46,254 nucleotides of DNA from Glycomyces sp. L485 (GTDB taxonomy: Bacteria; Actinomycetota; Actinomycetes; Mycobacteriales; Micromonosporaceae). The notes under the pieces were generated by a model. It ran no database searches and was not told where the DNA came from. It saw only the letters and a list, made by a program, of their open reading frames with translations. Position 1 is the first letter of the stretch. Every line of letters begins with the position of its first letter. A program made the position numbers and the translations under genes. Positions 8,603 to 17,014 of this stretch are shown here, in pieces. The stretch spans positions 378 through 46,631 of the forward strand of contig NZ_JAKZEW010000024.1 of NCBI RefSeq assembly GCF_022548875.1, read 5' to 3'.

Positions 8603-10716
8603 AGCCCGCGACCGCCAAGCGACTCCTCCGACCCCGGAACGCCGTGCCGGCACTCGCCTGCGCTGCGGCCGCCGCAATGCCGCTGGCGCTCCCGCTGGGG
8701 CCGGCGCTCTTCGGCTCAGGCCTGACGCTCCTCGCCTTCGCGGCGATCTGCGGCTGCGATGTCATCGAGCTGCGCCGCCTGTCCCGCGACATCGCCTTGA
8801 AGCGGCGGGCGTCCGCGCTGCTCCGTGTGCGCGCCGGCCAAACCACGACCGGTGGGGCGATGCCCGGCGACCTGCGTCGGCTCGAGCGCGTCGGCGAGGC
8901 ACTCGCCGGAGGCTTCCCTGACTCGGCGGCCGAGGAGGCGTTGGCGGTCGCGTCGCGGACCAGAGTCCCCGCATCCGATCGGCTCGCGGCGCTCCGGACG
9001 GTCGTCGACTGGCATCGGCGCTACGACTCGCAGTCACCCGAGACGCGGCGTTCCAGATTCGATGTCGTCTTCATCTCGCACCTCGGGCTGCAGGGCGGCA
9101 ACACCTCGACCAACGCCGCCGAGATCCGCGTCTGCCGCGACCTGGGACTCAAGGTCGGTCTACTGCACCACCCCATCTACAAATGGGGCCCGAACGCGCC
9201 GCTCCACCCGCGTGTGGAGGAGCTCGTCAACGGAAAGTCGGTGAGCTTGATCGGCCTCGACGACGCCGTCGAGTGCGACCTCGCAGTCGTGCGCCTGCCT
9301 ACCGTGTTGGTGAAGCCGCTCGAGCGGCGTCCGAGGATCACGGCGGGGAACACCGTCGTAGTCGCCAATCAGACACCGTTCAAGTTCTACGGGACGGACG
9401 AGCCCCGCGAGGAGGCCTGGGACGTCGCCGCCGTGGAGCGAAACGTCACCGAATGGCTGGGGCGCCCCACCTGGTACCCGGGCGGACCGAACGTGCGAGC
9501 CACGCTGCTCGAGCACCACGCCGAGGAGATCGCCGGCCTCGACGTGGCATCCGAACTCTGGAACGAGACCATCGAGGTCGGGCAGTGGCGTTTGGACGGA
9601 CGCCGCTCCCCGGACGGTCGCATCCGCATCGGCAGGCACTCTCGCGACCACCTGCTGAAGTGGCCGGAAGACCCGGAGACGCTGCTGCGTTGCTACCCGG
9701 ACCGGGAACCGTTCGAGATCCATGTTCTCGGAGGCGCGGAGACGCCGACCCGCATCCTGGGGAGCTTGCCTTCGAACTGGACAGTTCACGCGTTCAACGA
9801 CTTGTCCGCCAGGGACTTCCTTGCGCAGATCGACATCATGGCCTACTTCATCTCCACCGACGGGCTGGAGGCGTTCGGCCGGGCGCCGCTCGAGGCGATG
9901 GCCGCGGGGGTGCCGGTCGTTATGGACCGGCGCTTCGAGCCCACCTTCGGCCCGGCGGCGGTCTACTGCGAACCGGACGAGGTCGCTTCGGTCGCGGAGC
10001 GGCTCTGCGCCGACCCGGAAGCCCATGCGGCTCAGCAGTCGGCGGCATGGAAGCACCTCACCGATCACTTCTCGGCTCGTGTGCTGGTGGAGAGGCTGTC
10101 GCAGTCCGACCGAGGCGGGCGCCTGAGCGAACGGCTCGAGTACACGCCGGCCCGATACTGGGACCGGCGCTATCGCGACGGTAGGGACTCCGGCGAGGGC
10201 TCGCGCGGGGACGAGGGTTCGTACAAGGCGCGGTTCGTGAGCGATCTGATCAAGGAACGGGAGATCGACAGCCTGATCGACTGGGGCTGCGGGGACGGTC
10301 AGGTCCTCGCGAAGGTCGACCTGCACGGTGCGTCGTACACCGGAGTCGACGTCTCCGAGACCATCGTCGAGAGGATGCGCGAGCGGTTCTCGGAGCGGCC
10401 GAACTACAGTTTCGATCTGCCGTCCGGCGTCGACCTGTCGGATCGCCGCGACCTCGCCCTGAGCATGGACGTGCTCTTCCACCTCCCGAGCGACGTCGAT
10501 TACGACGCCTACCTGTCCCGGCTGTTCGGAAGTGCCGGTCGGCACGTGCTCGTCTACTCGACGGACTACGCGGGAGGCCAGACGGCCCCGCACGTGCGTC
10601 GGCGCGAGTTCACCGCGGACGTCGCGAAGCAGTACCCCGAGTGGAAGCTCGTCCTGTCCGAACCGCCGCTGGCGGAGGGTCTCGCGTCGTTCTTCCTCTA
10701 CGAGAGGGTCCGGTGA
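8599..10716 (+). CDS. GT4-type glycosyltransferase with C-terminal SAM methyltransferase
   Basis: 705 residues. ATG 8599 overlaps the upstream stop as ATGA and has GGGAGG ahead of it. Residues 1-60 hold two membrane helices. Residues about 150-510 repeat the architecture of the previous gene (LGLQGGNTSTNAAEIRV, VGLLHHP, RIGRHSRDH, EAFGRAPLE near 425). Residues about 525-705 are a class I methyltransferase: motif I LIDWGCGDGQV near 559-569, TGVDVSE, then LALSMDVLFHL. The fusion suggests that a sugar is added and then capped or modified by methylation on the same glycan, which often ends or tunes chain length; this is inference. It is the last gene of the operon. Confidence 0.85.
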   Translation: MKPATAKRLLRPRNAVPALACAAAAAMPLALPLGPALFGSGLTLLAFAAICGCDVIELRRLSRDIALKRRASALLRVRAGQTTTGGAMPGDLRRLERVGEALAGGFPDSAAEEALAVASRTRVPASDRLAALRTVVDWHRRYDSQSPETRRSRFDVVFISHLGLQGGNTSTNAAEIRVCRDLGLKVGLLHHPIYKWGPNAPLHPRVEELVNGKSVSLIGLDDAVECDLAVVRLPTVLVKPLERRPRITAGNTVVVANQTPFKFYGTDEPREEAWDVAAVERNVTEWLGRPTWYPGGPNVRATLLEHHAEEIAGLDVASELWNETIEVGQWRLDGRRSPDGRIRIGRHSRDHLLKWPEDPETLLRCYPDREPFEIHVLGGAETPTRILGSLPSNWTVHAFNDLSARDFLAQIDIMAYFISTDGLEAFGRAPLEAMAAGVPVVMDRRFEPTFGPAAVYCEPDEVASVAERLCADPEAHAAQQSAAWKHLTDHFSARVLVERLSQSDRGGRLSERLEYTPARYWDRRYRDGRDSGEGSRGDEGSYKARFVSDLIKEREIDSLIDWGCGDGQVLAKVDLHGASYTGVDVSETIVERMRERFSERPNYSFDLPSGVDLSDRRDLALSMDVLFHLPSDVDYDAYLSRLFGSAGRHVLVYSTDYAGGQTAPHVRRREFTADVAKQYPEWKLVLSEPPLAEGLASFFLYERVR

Positions 10717-10723
10717 CGCCGTC

Positions 10724-10748
10724 GGTGATGTCGGTCCTCTCCATCACC
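10724..10748 (+). terminator. weak hairpin after the glycosyltransferase operon
   Basis: GGTGATG at 10724-10730 pairs with CATCACC at 10742-10748, followed by an A/T-rich run. The whole 10740-10870 stretch is noticeably AT-richer than its surroundings. Confidence 0.45.
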
Positions 10749-10894
10749 AAAATCAATAATTCAACGGACGAAGGCATGATCTTCTCTTCGAAGTAGTGGT
10801 CTGAGCTCGAGTTGTGTCTTTGTTTTTAATGTTTCAACCTCCGCGTTATGGGACCGTGACCAGATATTGAACGATGGGAGGATACGCTGCAAAC

Positions 10895-11815
10895 ATGCTG
10901 CGTTCTGTCATCCTCGCCGCCGCTCGCTCATCGAAGATCGAGCGTCTCGTCGGCACCGCGCCGGTGTCCCGCTCGCTCGTCCGCCGCTACGTAGCGGGCG
11001 AGACGACGGCCGACGCGGTCGCCGCCGCCAGAGTCCTGGCCGCCGACGGCCTGCTCGCCACCCTCGACCACCTCGGTGAGGACACCATCGTCGTCGAGCA
11101 GGCGCACGCCACGAGAGTCGAGTACCTGAACCTGCTCGCCGCGCTCAAGGCCGAGGGTCTGTCCAAGACCACCGAGGTGAGCGTCAAGCTCTCGGCGCTC
11201 GGGCAGCGCATCGACGCTGAGCTGTCCTATAAGCTCGCCCGCGAGATCTGCAACGCCGCCGCCGACACCGGCACCACGGTCACCATCGACATGGAGGACC
11301 ACACCGTCACTGACTCGACGCTGGAGATCGTCGCGCGCCTGCGCGAGGAGTACGGCGACGCCGGGGCGGTCCTCCAGGCCTACCTGCGGCGGACCGAGGA
11401 CGACTGCAAGGCTCTTGCCACCGCCGGCTCGCGCATCCGCCTGTGCAAGGGCGCTTACAAGGAACCCGAGTCGGTCGCCTACCAGCGCAAGCTCGACGTC
11501 GACCGCTCGTTCGTGCGGTGCATCAACGCGCTCATGGCAGGCGCCGGCTACCCGATGCTCGCTACGCACGACCCGCGCCTGGTCGAGATCGCCATCGACC
11601 GCGCCCGCTGGTTCGACCGCGAACCGGACTCCTTCGAGTTCCAGATGCTGTTCGGCATCCGCCCGGCCGAGCAGCTGCGCCTTGCCGCCGACGGCTACCG
11701 GATGCGCGTGTACGTGCCCTACGGCAACCAGTGGTACGGCTACCTGATGCGCCGAATGGCCGAGCGTCCCGCCAACGTGGCGGTGTTCGCCCGCTCACTG
11801 TGGACAAAGTCCTAG
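10895..11815 (+). CDS. proline dehydrogenase
   Basis: 306 residues from ATG 10895, with GGGAGGA 12 bases upstream (an ATG at 10874 is possible). It matches monofunctional actinobacterial ProDH, a TIM-barrel flavoenzyme that oxidises proline to pyrroline-5-carboxylate. Visible landmarks are VSVKLSALGQRID, TVTIDMEDH, QAYLRRTEDD, RIRLCKGAYKEP and, near the end, RVYVPYGNQWYGYLMRRMAERP, whose arginines bind the substrate carboxylate. The length is typical. The usual neighbour, pyrroline-5-carboxylate dehydrogenase, is not in this window, so the second step of proline breakdown must be encoded elsewhere. Confidence 0.95.
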   Translation: MLRSVILAAARSSKIERLVGTAPVSRSLVRRYVAGETTADAVAAARVLAADGLLATLDHLGEDTIVVEQAHATRVEYLNLLAALKAEGLSKTTEVSVKLSALGQRIDAELSYKLAREICNAAADTGTTVTIDMEDHTVTDSTLEIVARLREEYGDAGAVLQAYLRRTEDDCKALATAGSRIRLCKGAYKEPESVAYQRKLDVDRSFVRCINALMAGAGYPMLATHDPRLVEIAIDRARWFDREPDSFEFQMLFGIRPAEQLRLAADGYRMRVYVPYGNQWYGYLMRRMAERPANVAVFARSLWTKS

Positions 11816-11919
11816 GGTCTGTCCCGAACGGGCTGGATCCACAACATGCCCTAGGCCGCGTTGCCCTCGAGGGCGTCACTCTGCACAGTTGACGGTTCGC
11901 GAAACCAGCGTCCGGAGAC

Positions 11920-11925
11920 TAAAGT
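11920..11925 (+). promoter_or_regulatory. possible -10 box for a leaderless metallopeptidase transcript
   Basis: TAAAGT ends seven bases before the GTG at 11933, the spacing expected if that GTG is the first base of the transcript. TTGACG at 11889-11894 is too far upstream to be its -35. A 12-bp palindrome GCCCTCGAGGGC lies at 11863-11874. Confidence 0.4.
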
Positions 11926-11932
11926 TGCGAAG

Positions 11933-13486
11933 GTGACTCAAGCCCCCGAGGAGTTCCCCCCGGAGCCGCCCCCAAGCCGTCTCGGTGAGACGACCCCGTC
12001 CGCCCCGCCGGAGTCGCCGAGGGTCCCCGCCCAGCGGCTCTCCGCCGACGGCACCGTGACGCCGGCCCCGGTCGGGCCGCCCCCTCCGGTGGAGATGGCC
12101 TCGCCGACGGCGCCGCCGGTCTACCAGGTTCCGCCGGGCTACTTCTGGCCCCGCCCCGAACCGAAGCGCTCGCGGCTGCGCACCGTCGTGGTCGTCATGG
12201 CCCTGGTCGCCTCCTCGGTCCTCGCCGGGGCCCTGGTCAACGGCTGGCGGCCCGCGATGCCGAGCGCCGAGACCGGCGTCATCGAAGGCGCTCCGGTCGC
12301 GCCCGGCGAAGGCACCATCCCCAGCCCCGGCCCGGACGCCTCGGCCCCCGAGGTCCTCGCCTACCTCAAGGAGCAGTCGCAGCTCGTCCTCGACGCCCAC
12401 GCGCAGTCGCTCGTCGACGGCAGCCGCGACGGATGGCTCGCCGCGTTCGATCCGACGCTCCACGGCCGGATGACCACCCGCTACGAGACCCTGCGGGCCA
12501 TGCAGGTCAGCCGCTTCGACTACCGGATCACCTCCGGTCCGCTGGAGGACAGCTCCGGGGCGGTGCCGCTGTACGAGATCGGCGTCGCGGTCACGCACTG
12601 CTTCGCCGAGCCCGCCGACGAGTGCTCCCCGGCCGACGTCGTCTTCCGCACCTTCTGGCGCGCCGGCGACGACGGCATGGTCATGGTCGAGGTCGAGAAC
12701 TCCGAAGGCCAGGACGGGCCGCACCCGTGGGAGACCGACGAGCTGGTGGCCGCCGTCGGAGCCCGCACCGTCGTCGCAGCCCCGGCGCACATGTCCGACC
12801 GGCTCCAGGACGCCCTGGAGATCTCAGAGGAGGCCGCCCTCAACGCCGACGAGTGGGCGCTGTGGGAAACCCCCGACCGGTACGTCGTCTACATCTCCGG
12901 AAACGAGGAGTTCGAGGTCTGGTTCGGCGGGATGTTCGAGACCGACGACGTGCTCGGCTTCGCGCTGCCGCTCACCGGCACCGTCGCGGGGGAGCGGCAG
13001 CCCTCCACCTACGCGACGGTCATGAACGTCGACCGCACCGGATGGGGCTACGACCTGACCTCGGTCATCCGCCACGAGCTCGGCCACGCAGTGACCCTGT
13101 GGGGCGCGCCTTCGGAGCGGTACGCGAACGACACCTGGTGGATGGTCGAGGGCATCGCCGAGTACATCGACCACGGCGACCGGCCGGTCGACGACTACGA
13201 CCGGATGTGGGACGTGGGGAACTACGTGGAGGACGGCGGCTGCTCCAGCGACATCGTGCCGCCCGACGAGGACGACGACACTCTCGCCGGCTCGGGGAAG
13301 TACGGTTGCGGGTTCCTCGGTGTTCACTACATGATCGACACCTACGGTGTCGACGAGTTCGCCGCCTGGTTCGACGCGACCGCGCGCCAGGGCGAGTCGG
13401 CAGCGGGGACTGCCGAGGACGTCTACGGCAGGAGCTACGCGGATCTGATGGACGAGATCACCGACTTCATCGCCTCCACCGCCTGA
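11933..13486 (+). CDS. membrane-anchored zinc metallopeptidase (gluzincin type)
   Basis: 517 residues from GTG 11933; a frame open further upstream would add an implausible N-terminus. Residues 1-75 are proline-rich and probably cytoplasmic. A single membrane helix lies at about 83-103. The outside part has a region with an NTF2/SnoaL-like look (about 140-220), then the peptidase core. HELGH at residues 381-385 and a glutamate 21 residues later (E406 in WWMVEGIAEYI) form a gluzincin HExxH...E zinc site. Cysteines CSSD and YGCGF near the C-terminus could pair. The substrate is unknown. It stands alone, with no adjacent inhibitor or precursor gene. Confidence 0.8.
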   Translation: MTQAPEEFPPEPPPSRLGETTPSAPPESPRVPAQRLSADGTVTPAPVGPPPPVEMASPTAPPVYQVPPGYFWPRPEPKRSRLRTVVVVMALVASSVLAGALVNGWRPAMPSAETGVIEGAPVAPGEGTIPSPGPDASAPEVLAYLKEQSQLVLDAHAQSLVDGSRDGWLAAFDPTLHGRMTTRYETLRAMQVSRFDYRITSGPLEDSSGAVPLYEIGVAVTHCFAEPADECSPADVVFRTFWRAGDDGMVMVEVENSEGQDGPHPWETDELVAAVGARTVVAAPAHMSDRLQDALEISEEAALNADEWALWETPDRYVVYISGNEEFEVWFGGMFETDDVLGFALPLTGTVAGERQPSTYATVMNVDRTGWGYDLTSVIRHELGHAVTLWGAPSERYANDTWWMVEGIAEYIDHGDRPVDDYDRMWDVGNYVEDGGCSSDIVPPDEDDDTLAGSGKYGCGFLGVHYMIDTYGVDEFAAWFDATARQGESAAGTAEDVYGRSYADLMDEITDFIASTA

Positions 13487-13616
13487 ACAGGGCAGGCACC
13501 GAACGATCCGACCGAGGAGATCACGGACTTCACGGCGCAGATCAGGCGAGACCGCCTGTTGCCCAATGAGCCGGACTGTCGTAACATGAGCAACATCCCG
13601 ATCGAAAGACATCAAC

Positions 13617-13631
13617 GTCACGGACAGTGAC
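13617..13631 (+). promoter_or_regulatory. BldD-like box upstream of bdtA
   Basis: GTCACGGACAGTGAC is an inverted repeat (6-bp arms CGTCAC/GTGACG at 13616-13632). It matches the conserved T-A-C...G-T-A positions and the spacing of the 15-bp BldD consensus that I recall from Streptomyces (nTnACnCWGnGTnAn), missing only the inner C and G. It lies about 105 bases before the start of the BdtA-like gene, whose Streptomyces relative was named as a BldD target. Confidence 0.6.
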
Positions 13632-13735
13632 GACCGATTAGTTTCGGTTCATATGGGCATTCGCGTCCACCGCACCTCTAACACATCACAGAACCCCACG
13701 TCCTCGCAACAGCCCTCAACAGAACGGTGAGACAT

Positions 13736-13939
13736 ATGAGCGAACCCGGGGACCTCCTCGACGAGGTCAAGTTTTTGACGGTGACAGAAGTGGCCGAGCT
13801 GATGCGCGTCTCGAAGATGACCGTGTACCGGCTCGTCCACAACGGTGAGATCGCGGCGGTGCGGGTGGGGCGCTCGTTTCGCGTTCCCGAAAGCGCCGTG
13901 AAGACCTACCTCTCCGAAGCACTCCGGACCGAAGACTGA
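13736..13939 (+). CDS. bdtA: BdtA-like excisionase-family DNA-binding protein
   Basis: 67 residues from ATG 13736 (GGTGAG just upstream; a GTG at 13727 is also in frame). The whole protein is a winged-helix MerR/excisionase-type fold: FLTVTEVAELMRVSKMTVYR is the recognition helix-turn-helix, and GEIAAVRVGRSFRVPESAVKTYL is the wing and last helix. It closely resembles the conserved actinobacterial protein encoded just before the tiny bS22 gene, known in Streptomyces as BdtA, a target of the developmental repressor BldD. That gene order is kept here, with bS22 about 210 bases downstream behind a hairpin. The target genes are unknown to me. Confidence 0.8.
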   Translation: MSEPGDLLDEVKFLTVTEVAELMRVSKMTVYRLVHNGEIAAVRVGRSFRVPESAVKTYLSEALRTED

Positions 13940-14022
13940 CCGAGTGCCTCGGAGAAACAGACCTCAAGGCCGAGCCTTTCGGACCATGGGATCTCCGATC
14001 CGGGTTCGGTTACCGACCACCG

Positions 14023-14055
14023 GGCCCCGTCCGTGCGAACCGCTGTGACGGGGCC
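14023..14055 (+). terminator. hairpin between bdtA and bS22
   Basis: GGCCCCGTC at 14023-14031 pairs with GACGGGGCC at 14047-14055 around a 15-base loop. It probably ends the bdtA transcript, leaving bS22 on its own promoter. Confidence 0.65.
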
Positions 14056-14150
14056 TTCGGTTGCTCGCGCCCGGCTCGGTGTCCGCTCCGAACGCGAGCT
14101 AGGCTGGTTGGGCTCAAACCAACGTCTACGGATATCTGTGAGGAAGCTGT

Positions 14151-14252
14151 ATGGGCTCGGTCATCAAGAAGCGACGCAAGCGTATGGCGAAGAAGAAGCA
14201 CCGCAAGCTGCTGCGCAAGACCCGCGTGCAGCGTCGCAAGCTCGGCAAGTAA
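14151..14252 (+). CDS. ribosomal protein bS22 (AURKAIP1/COX24-type, 33 residues)
   Basis: A 34-codon frame, ATG 14151 to TAA 14252, with AGGAAG upstream. The product begins [12 protein letters not shown] and ends RVQRRKLGK, with 19 lysines and arginines in 33 residues. It is nearly identical to the small basic protein found as an extra small-subunit protein (bS22) in mycobacterial ribosomes, related to the AURKAIP1/COX24 domain of mitochondrial ribosomes. Such short genes are commonly missed by annotation. The placement after bdtA is the conserved actinobacterial arrangement. TAGGCT at 14100-14105 could be its -10 box. Confidence 0.95.
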   Translation: MGSVIKKRRKRMAKKKHRKLLRKTRVQRRKLGK

Positions 14253-14295
14253 CCGAGCCGACCGGTTCCTGAGTTCCTGCGGGTAGGGTGGGGCA

Positions 14296-14613
14296 ATGCC
14301 AGAGATCGAAGCCGCCGCGTTCGCCTTCGAGGTCCGCAACTGGGCCTGGATGATCATCGGCTACGGAGCCGCACTCCTGTCGCTCATCGCGTCTGTCCAC
14401 TGCGCCGTCCAGAAGCCCGAGGCGTTCAACGCCATCGGCACCTTGACCAAGGGGACCTGGCTCGGACTTCTGGTCATCAGCTTCGGTCTGGCACTCATCT
14501 TCGGCGGATTCGGCCGCCTCGGCCTGTTCGGCCTCGTCGCCCTGTGCGCCGCGCTCGTCTACCTCCTCGATGTCCGCACCGGCATCAAGGACATAGGCGG
14601 CAGCGTCTACTAG
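14296..14613 (+). CDS. DUF2516 family membrane protein
   Basis: 105 residues with three predicted membrane segments (about 14-36, 52-72 and 73-90). It matches the actinobacterial DUF2516 family in length and in the pattern AVQKPEAFNAIGTLTKGTWL between the first two helices. The function is unknown. There is no Shine-Dalgarno sequence before ATG 14296; instead TAGGGT at 14283-14288 ends seven bases before it, which fits a leaderless transcript. It converges on htpX across a shared hairpin. Confidence 0.85.
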   Translation: MPEIEAAAFAFEVRNWAWMIIGYGAALLSLIASVHCAVQKPEAFNAIGTLTKGTWLGLLVISFGLALIFGGFGRLGLFGLVALCAALVYLLDVRTGIKDIGGSVY

Positions 14614-14636
14614 CGCTTCGGCGTCGCCAAGACTCA

Positions 14637-14666
14637 GCAGCTGTGCCCCGGCGCGGGCACAGCTGC
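14637..14666. terminator. bidirectional terminator between DUF2516 gene and htpX
   Basis: An 11-bp perfect stem (14637-14647 with 14656-14666, arm GCAGCTGTGCC) with an 8-base loop lies between two convergent genes, 23 bases from each stop codon. Confidence 0.85.
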
Positions 14667-14688
14667 CTTGCCGTGTCCGGTGAACGGC

Positions 14689-15546
14689 TCAGCGGATGAC
14701 TCCGCGAGCCATCTCGCGCAGGCGCGCCACCCGCTGCTCGGTCGGCGGGTGGGTCGAGAACAGGCTCGAGAAGCCGCCGCGCAGCGGCGACTCGATCATC
14801 AGGTGCGCCTCGCTCGCCAGCGGGCTGTCGCCCCTGGCCGGCATCCGGTCGACCCCGGCCGAGATCTTCTGCAGCGCGCTCGCCAGCGCCAGCGGGTCGC
14901 CGGTGAGGCGCGCGCCCGAGGCGTCGGCCTCGTATTCGCGCGAGCGGCTGACGGCCATGCGGATGAGCCCGGCCGCGAGCGGACCGAGCAGCATCGTCAG
15001 GATGAGCACGAGTGGGTTGGGCCCGTTGCGGTCCCCACCGAAGATCGGGATGAACCAGGCGATGTTCGCCAGCGTCGTGATGATGCCCGCGAGCGCCCCG
15101 GCGACCGATGAGATGAGGATGTCGCGGTTGTACACGTGCGATAGCTCGTGGCCGAGGACCGCCCGCAGTTCGGCCGGGGTGAGGATCCGCAGGATCCCGT
15201 CGGTGACGGCCACGGCCGCGTTCTCGGGGTTGCGGCCGGTCGCGAACGCGTTGGGCTGCGGGGTCGGTGCGACGTAGAGCCGGGGCATGGGCTCCCCGGC
15301 CCGCTGCGAGAGCTCCCGCACGACCGCGTACAGCTGCGGCGCCTGGGCCTCGGAGACCTGCCGGGCCTGCATGGAGCGCAGCGCGATCTTGTCGGAGTTG
15401 AAGTAGGCGTAGACGTTGATGCCCACGGCGATGAGACCGGCGATGATGACGCCGGTGGAGCCGCCGAAGGCGTAGCCGATCGCGATCACCAGCGCCGTCA
15501 GCGCGCCGAGCAGGACCGCGGTCTTGAGGCTGTTGCGGTGTTTCAT
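14689..15546 (-). CDS. htpX: membrane zinc protease HtpX (M48B)
   Basis: 285 residues, ATG 15546 preceded by AGAGGG. Two N-terminal membrane helices (about 8-50), the zinc motif HELSH at 133-137, two more helices (about 145-200) and EYEADASGA near 204-212 with the third ligand. [14 protein letters not shown] is the conserved family stretch ahead of the active site. HtpX degrades misfolded or damaged membrane proteins at the cytoplasmic face. The length is normal and nothing is missing. It follows the nuo operon on the same strand with a 70-base gap. Confidence 0.97.
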   Translation of the reverse strand: MKHRNSLKTAVLLGALTALVIAIGYAFGGSTGVIIAGLIAVGINVYAYFNSDKIALRSMQARQVSEAQAPQLYAVVRELSQRAGEPMPRLYVAPTPQPNAFATGRNPENAAVAVTDGILRILTPAELRAVLGHELSHVYNRDILISSVAGALAGIITTLANIAWFIPIFGGDRNGPNPLVLILTMLLGPLAAGLIRMAVSRSREYEADASGARLTGDPLALASALQKISAGVDRMPARGDSPLASEAHLMIESPLRGGFSSLFSTHPPTEQRVARLREMARGVIR

Positions 15547-15616
15547 GGTCCCTCTTTCCCCATTCCGAGGACTAAACGCCTTTTCGACGGCAAGTATTCC
15601 TCGCTGACCTGGGAGT

Positions 15617-17014
15617 TCACTGCGAGAACGAGGTGAATTCCAGCACGGCCTGCGGGGCGAGGCTGACCGCGACCAGGGCCGCGCCGATCGCCAGGACCGC
15701 GAGCCCGTACCGGTCCTTCGCCCCTTCTCCGCCCCGGGAGACCAGGACGGTGCGGGCCAGTGGCAGGTAGTAGGCCAGGCCCACCACGGCTCCGGCCACG
15801 ACGACGACCGCGAGCCACACCGCGGAGGACGCGAGCCATTCCAGGACCGCGATCTTCGCGAAGGTCCCGGCGAGCGCGGGCGGCAGTCCCGCCAGTCCGA
15901 TGACGGCGATGACGAAGACGGTCGAGGCGCGGGGTGCGGCCCGGAACAGTCCGCCGAGGTCGGCGATCGCCCCGCCGTCGTGTTCGCGCATGGACGTGAG
16001 GGAGGCGAACGCCCCGGCTTCCATGAGCACGAAGAACACCGCGTAGGCGAGCGCCGCGGAGGCCGCGGCGGCTTCGCCGTCCCTCCCGGTCGCTGCGCTG
16101 AGCGCTCCGAGCGGCGCGAGCACGTAGCCCGCGTGCGCGATCCCGGACCAGGCCAGCACGCCGACGGTGCGGCGCTGCACCAGAGCGCCGACGTTCCCGA
16201 CCGCGATCGAGGCCACGGCGATCCCGGCCAGGACGATCCCGGCCACCGTCCCCGCGGACGGGGCGAGAGCGAAGTGGACGACCCAGACGACGGCGACGGC
16301 GCCGCCGAGCTTGGACGCGCTCGCCAGGTATGTGGCGATCGGCAGCGGTGCGCGTTCGAGGACCAGGGGCGCCCAGGAGTGGAGCGGCGCGGCGGCGAGT
16401 TTGAACGCGAGTCCGCCGAGGAGCAGCGCCGTCCCGGCGGCGACGAGTCTGGTGTCGGCGCCGTCGAGGTCTTCGGAGAGTGCGGCGAAGTGGACGGAGC
16501 CGCCCGCGGCGTAGAGCAGGGCGGCGCCCATGAGCGCGGTCGACGAGGCGGTGATGGAGGCGATCAGGAACGTCACGCCGGCTTCGGCGCCGGCGCGCCC
16601 CGGTTTGGCGACCAGGAGGTACAGCGGGACGGTGAGCGTTTCGAGTGCCACGATGAGCGTGATGAGGTCCCGGCTTGAGGCGAGTGCGATGCCGCCGGAG
16701 GCCGAGATCGCCAGTAGGAAGAAGTACTCGCTCTCCCGGCTGCCGCTGATCGCGGCGACCAGCACGGTGATCCCGGCGAACAGCGCGGCGAGGCCCATGG
16801 AGGCGTCGTCGGCCGCGAAGGAGTGCCACTCGCCGACCGCGAAGGTCTCTCGTGTCGGTCCGAACGCCAGCCACACCGCCGCGGAGCCCGACGCCGCGAG
16901 CCCGGCCATTGCGGCGGCCTTAGCGAAGCGCCCGGCGAACAGCGCGGCCGCGGCCGTGGCCGCCGCCAGGTAGAGCGGCAGCAGCGCGGCGTGGTCGATC
17001 GCCTGGGTCTCCAT
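15617..17014 (-). CDS. nuoN: NADH-quinone oxidoreductase subunit N
   Basis: 465 residues, about 13-14 membrane helices, proton-pumping antiporter-like subunit of complex I. The conserved channel residues are visible: E in [15 protein letters not shown] (helix 5), K in [15 protein letters not shown] (helix 7) and the KLGGAVAV segment. Its ATG (17012-17014) follows the nuoM stop directly, so the two are co-transcribed. It is the last gene of a four-gene nuoKLMN set; somewhat alanine-rich and shorter than typical NuoN (about 480-500), but the core is complete. Confidence 0.9.
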   Translation of the reverse strand: METQAIDHAALLPLYLAAATAAAALFAGRFAKAAAMAGLAASGSAAVWLAFGPTRETFAVGEWHSFAADDASMGLAALFAGITVLVAAISGSRESEYFFLLAISASGGIALASSRDLITLIVALETLTVPLYLLVAKPGRAGAEAGVTFLIASITASSTALMGAALLYAAGGSVHFAALSEDLDGADTRLVAAGTALLLGGLAFKLAAAPLHSWAPLVLERAPLPIATYLASASKLGGAVAVVWVVHFALAPSAGTVAGIVLAGIAVASIAVGNVGALVQRRTVGVLAWSGIAHAGYVLAPLGALSAATGRDGEAAAASAALAYAVFFVLMEAGAFASLTSMREHDGGAIADLGGLFRAAPRASTVFVIAVIGLAGLPPALAGTFAKIAVLEWLASSAVWLAVVVVAGAVVGLAYYLPLARTVLVSRGGEGAKDRYGLAVLAIGAALVAVSLAPQAVLEFTSFSQ

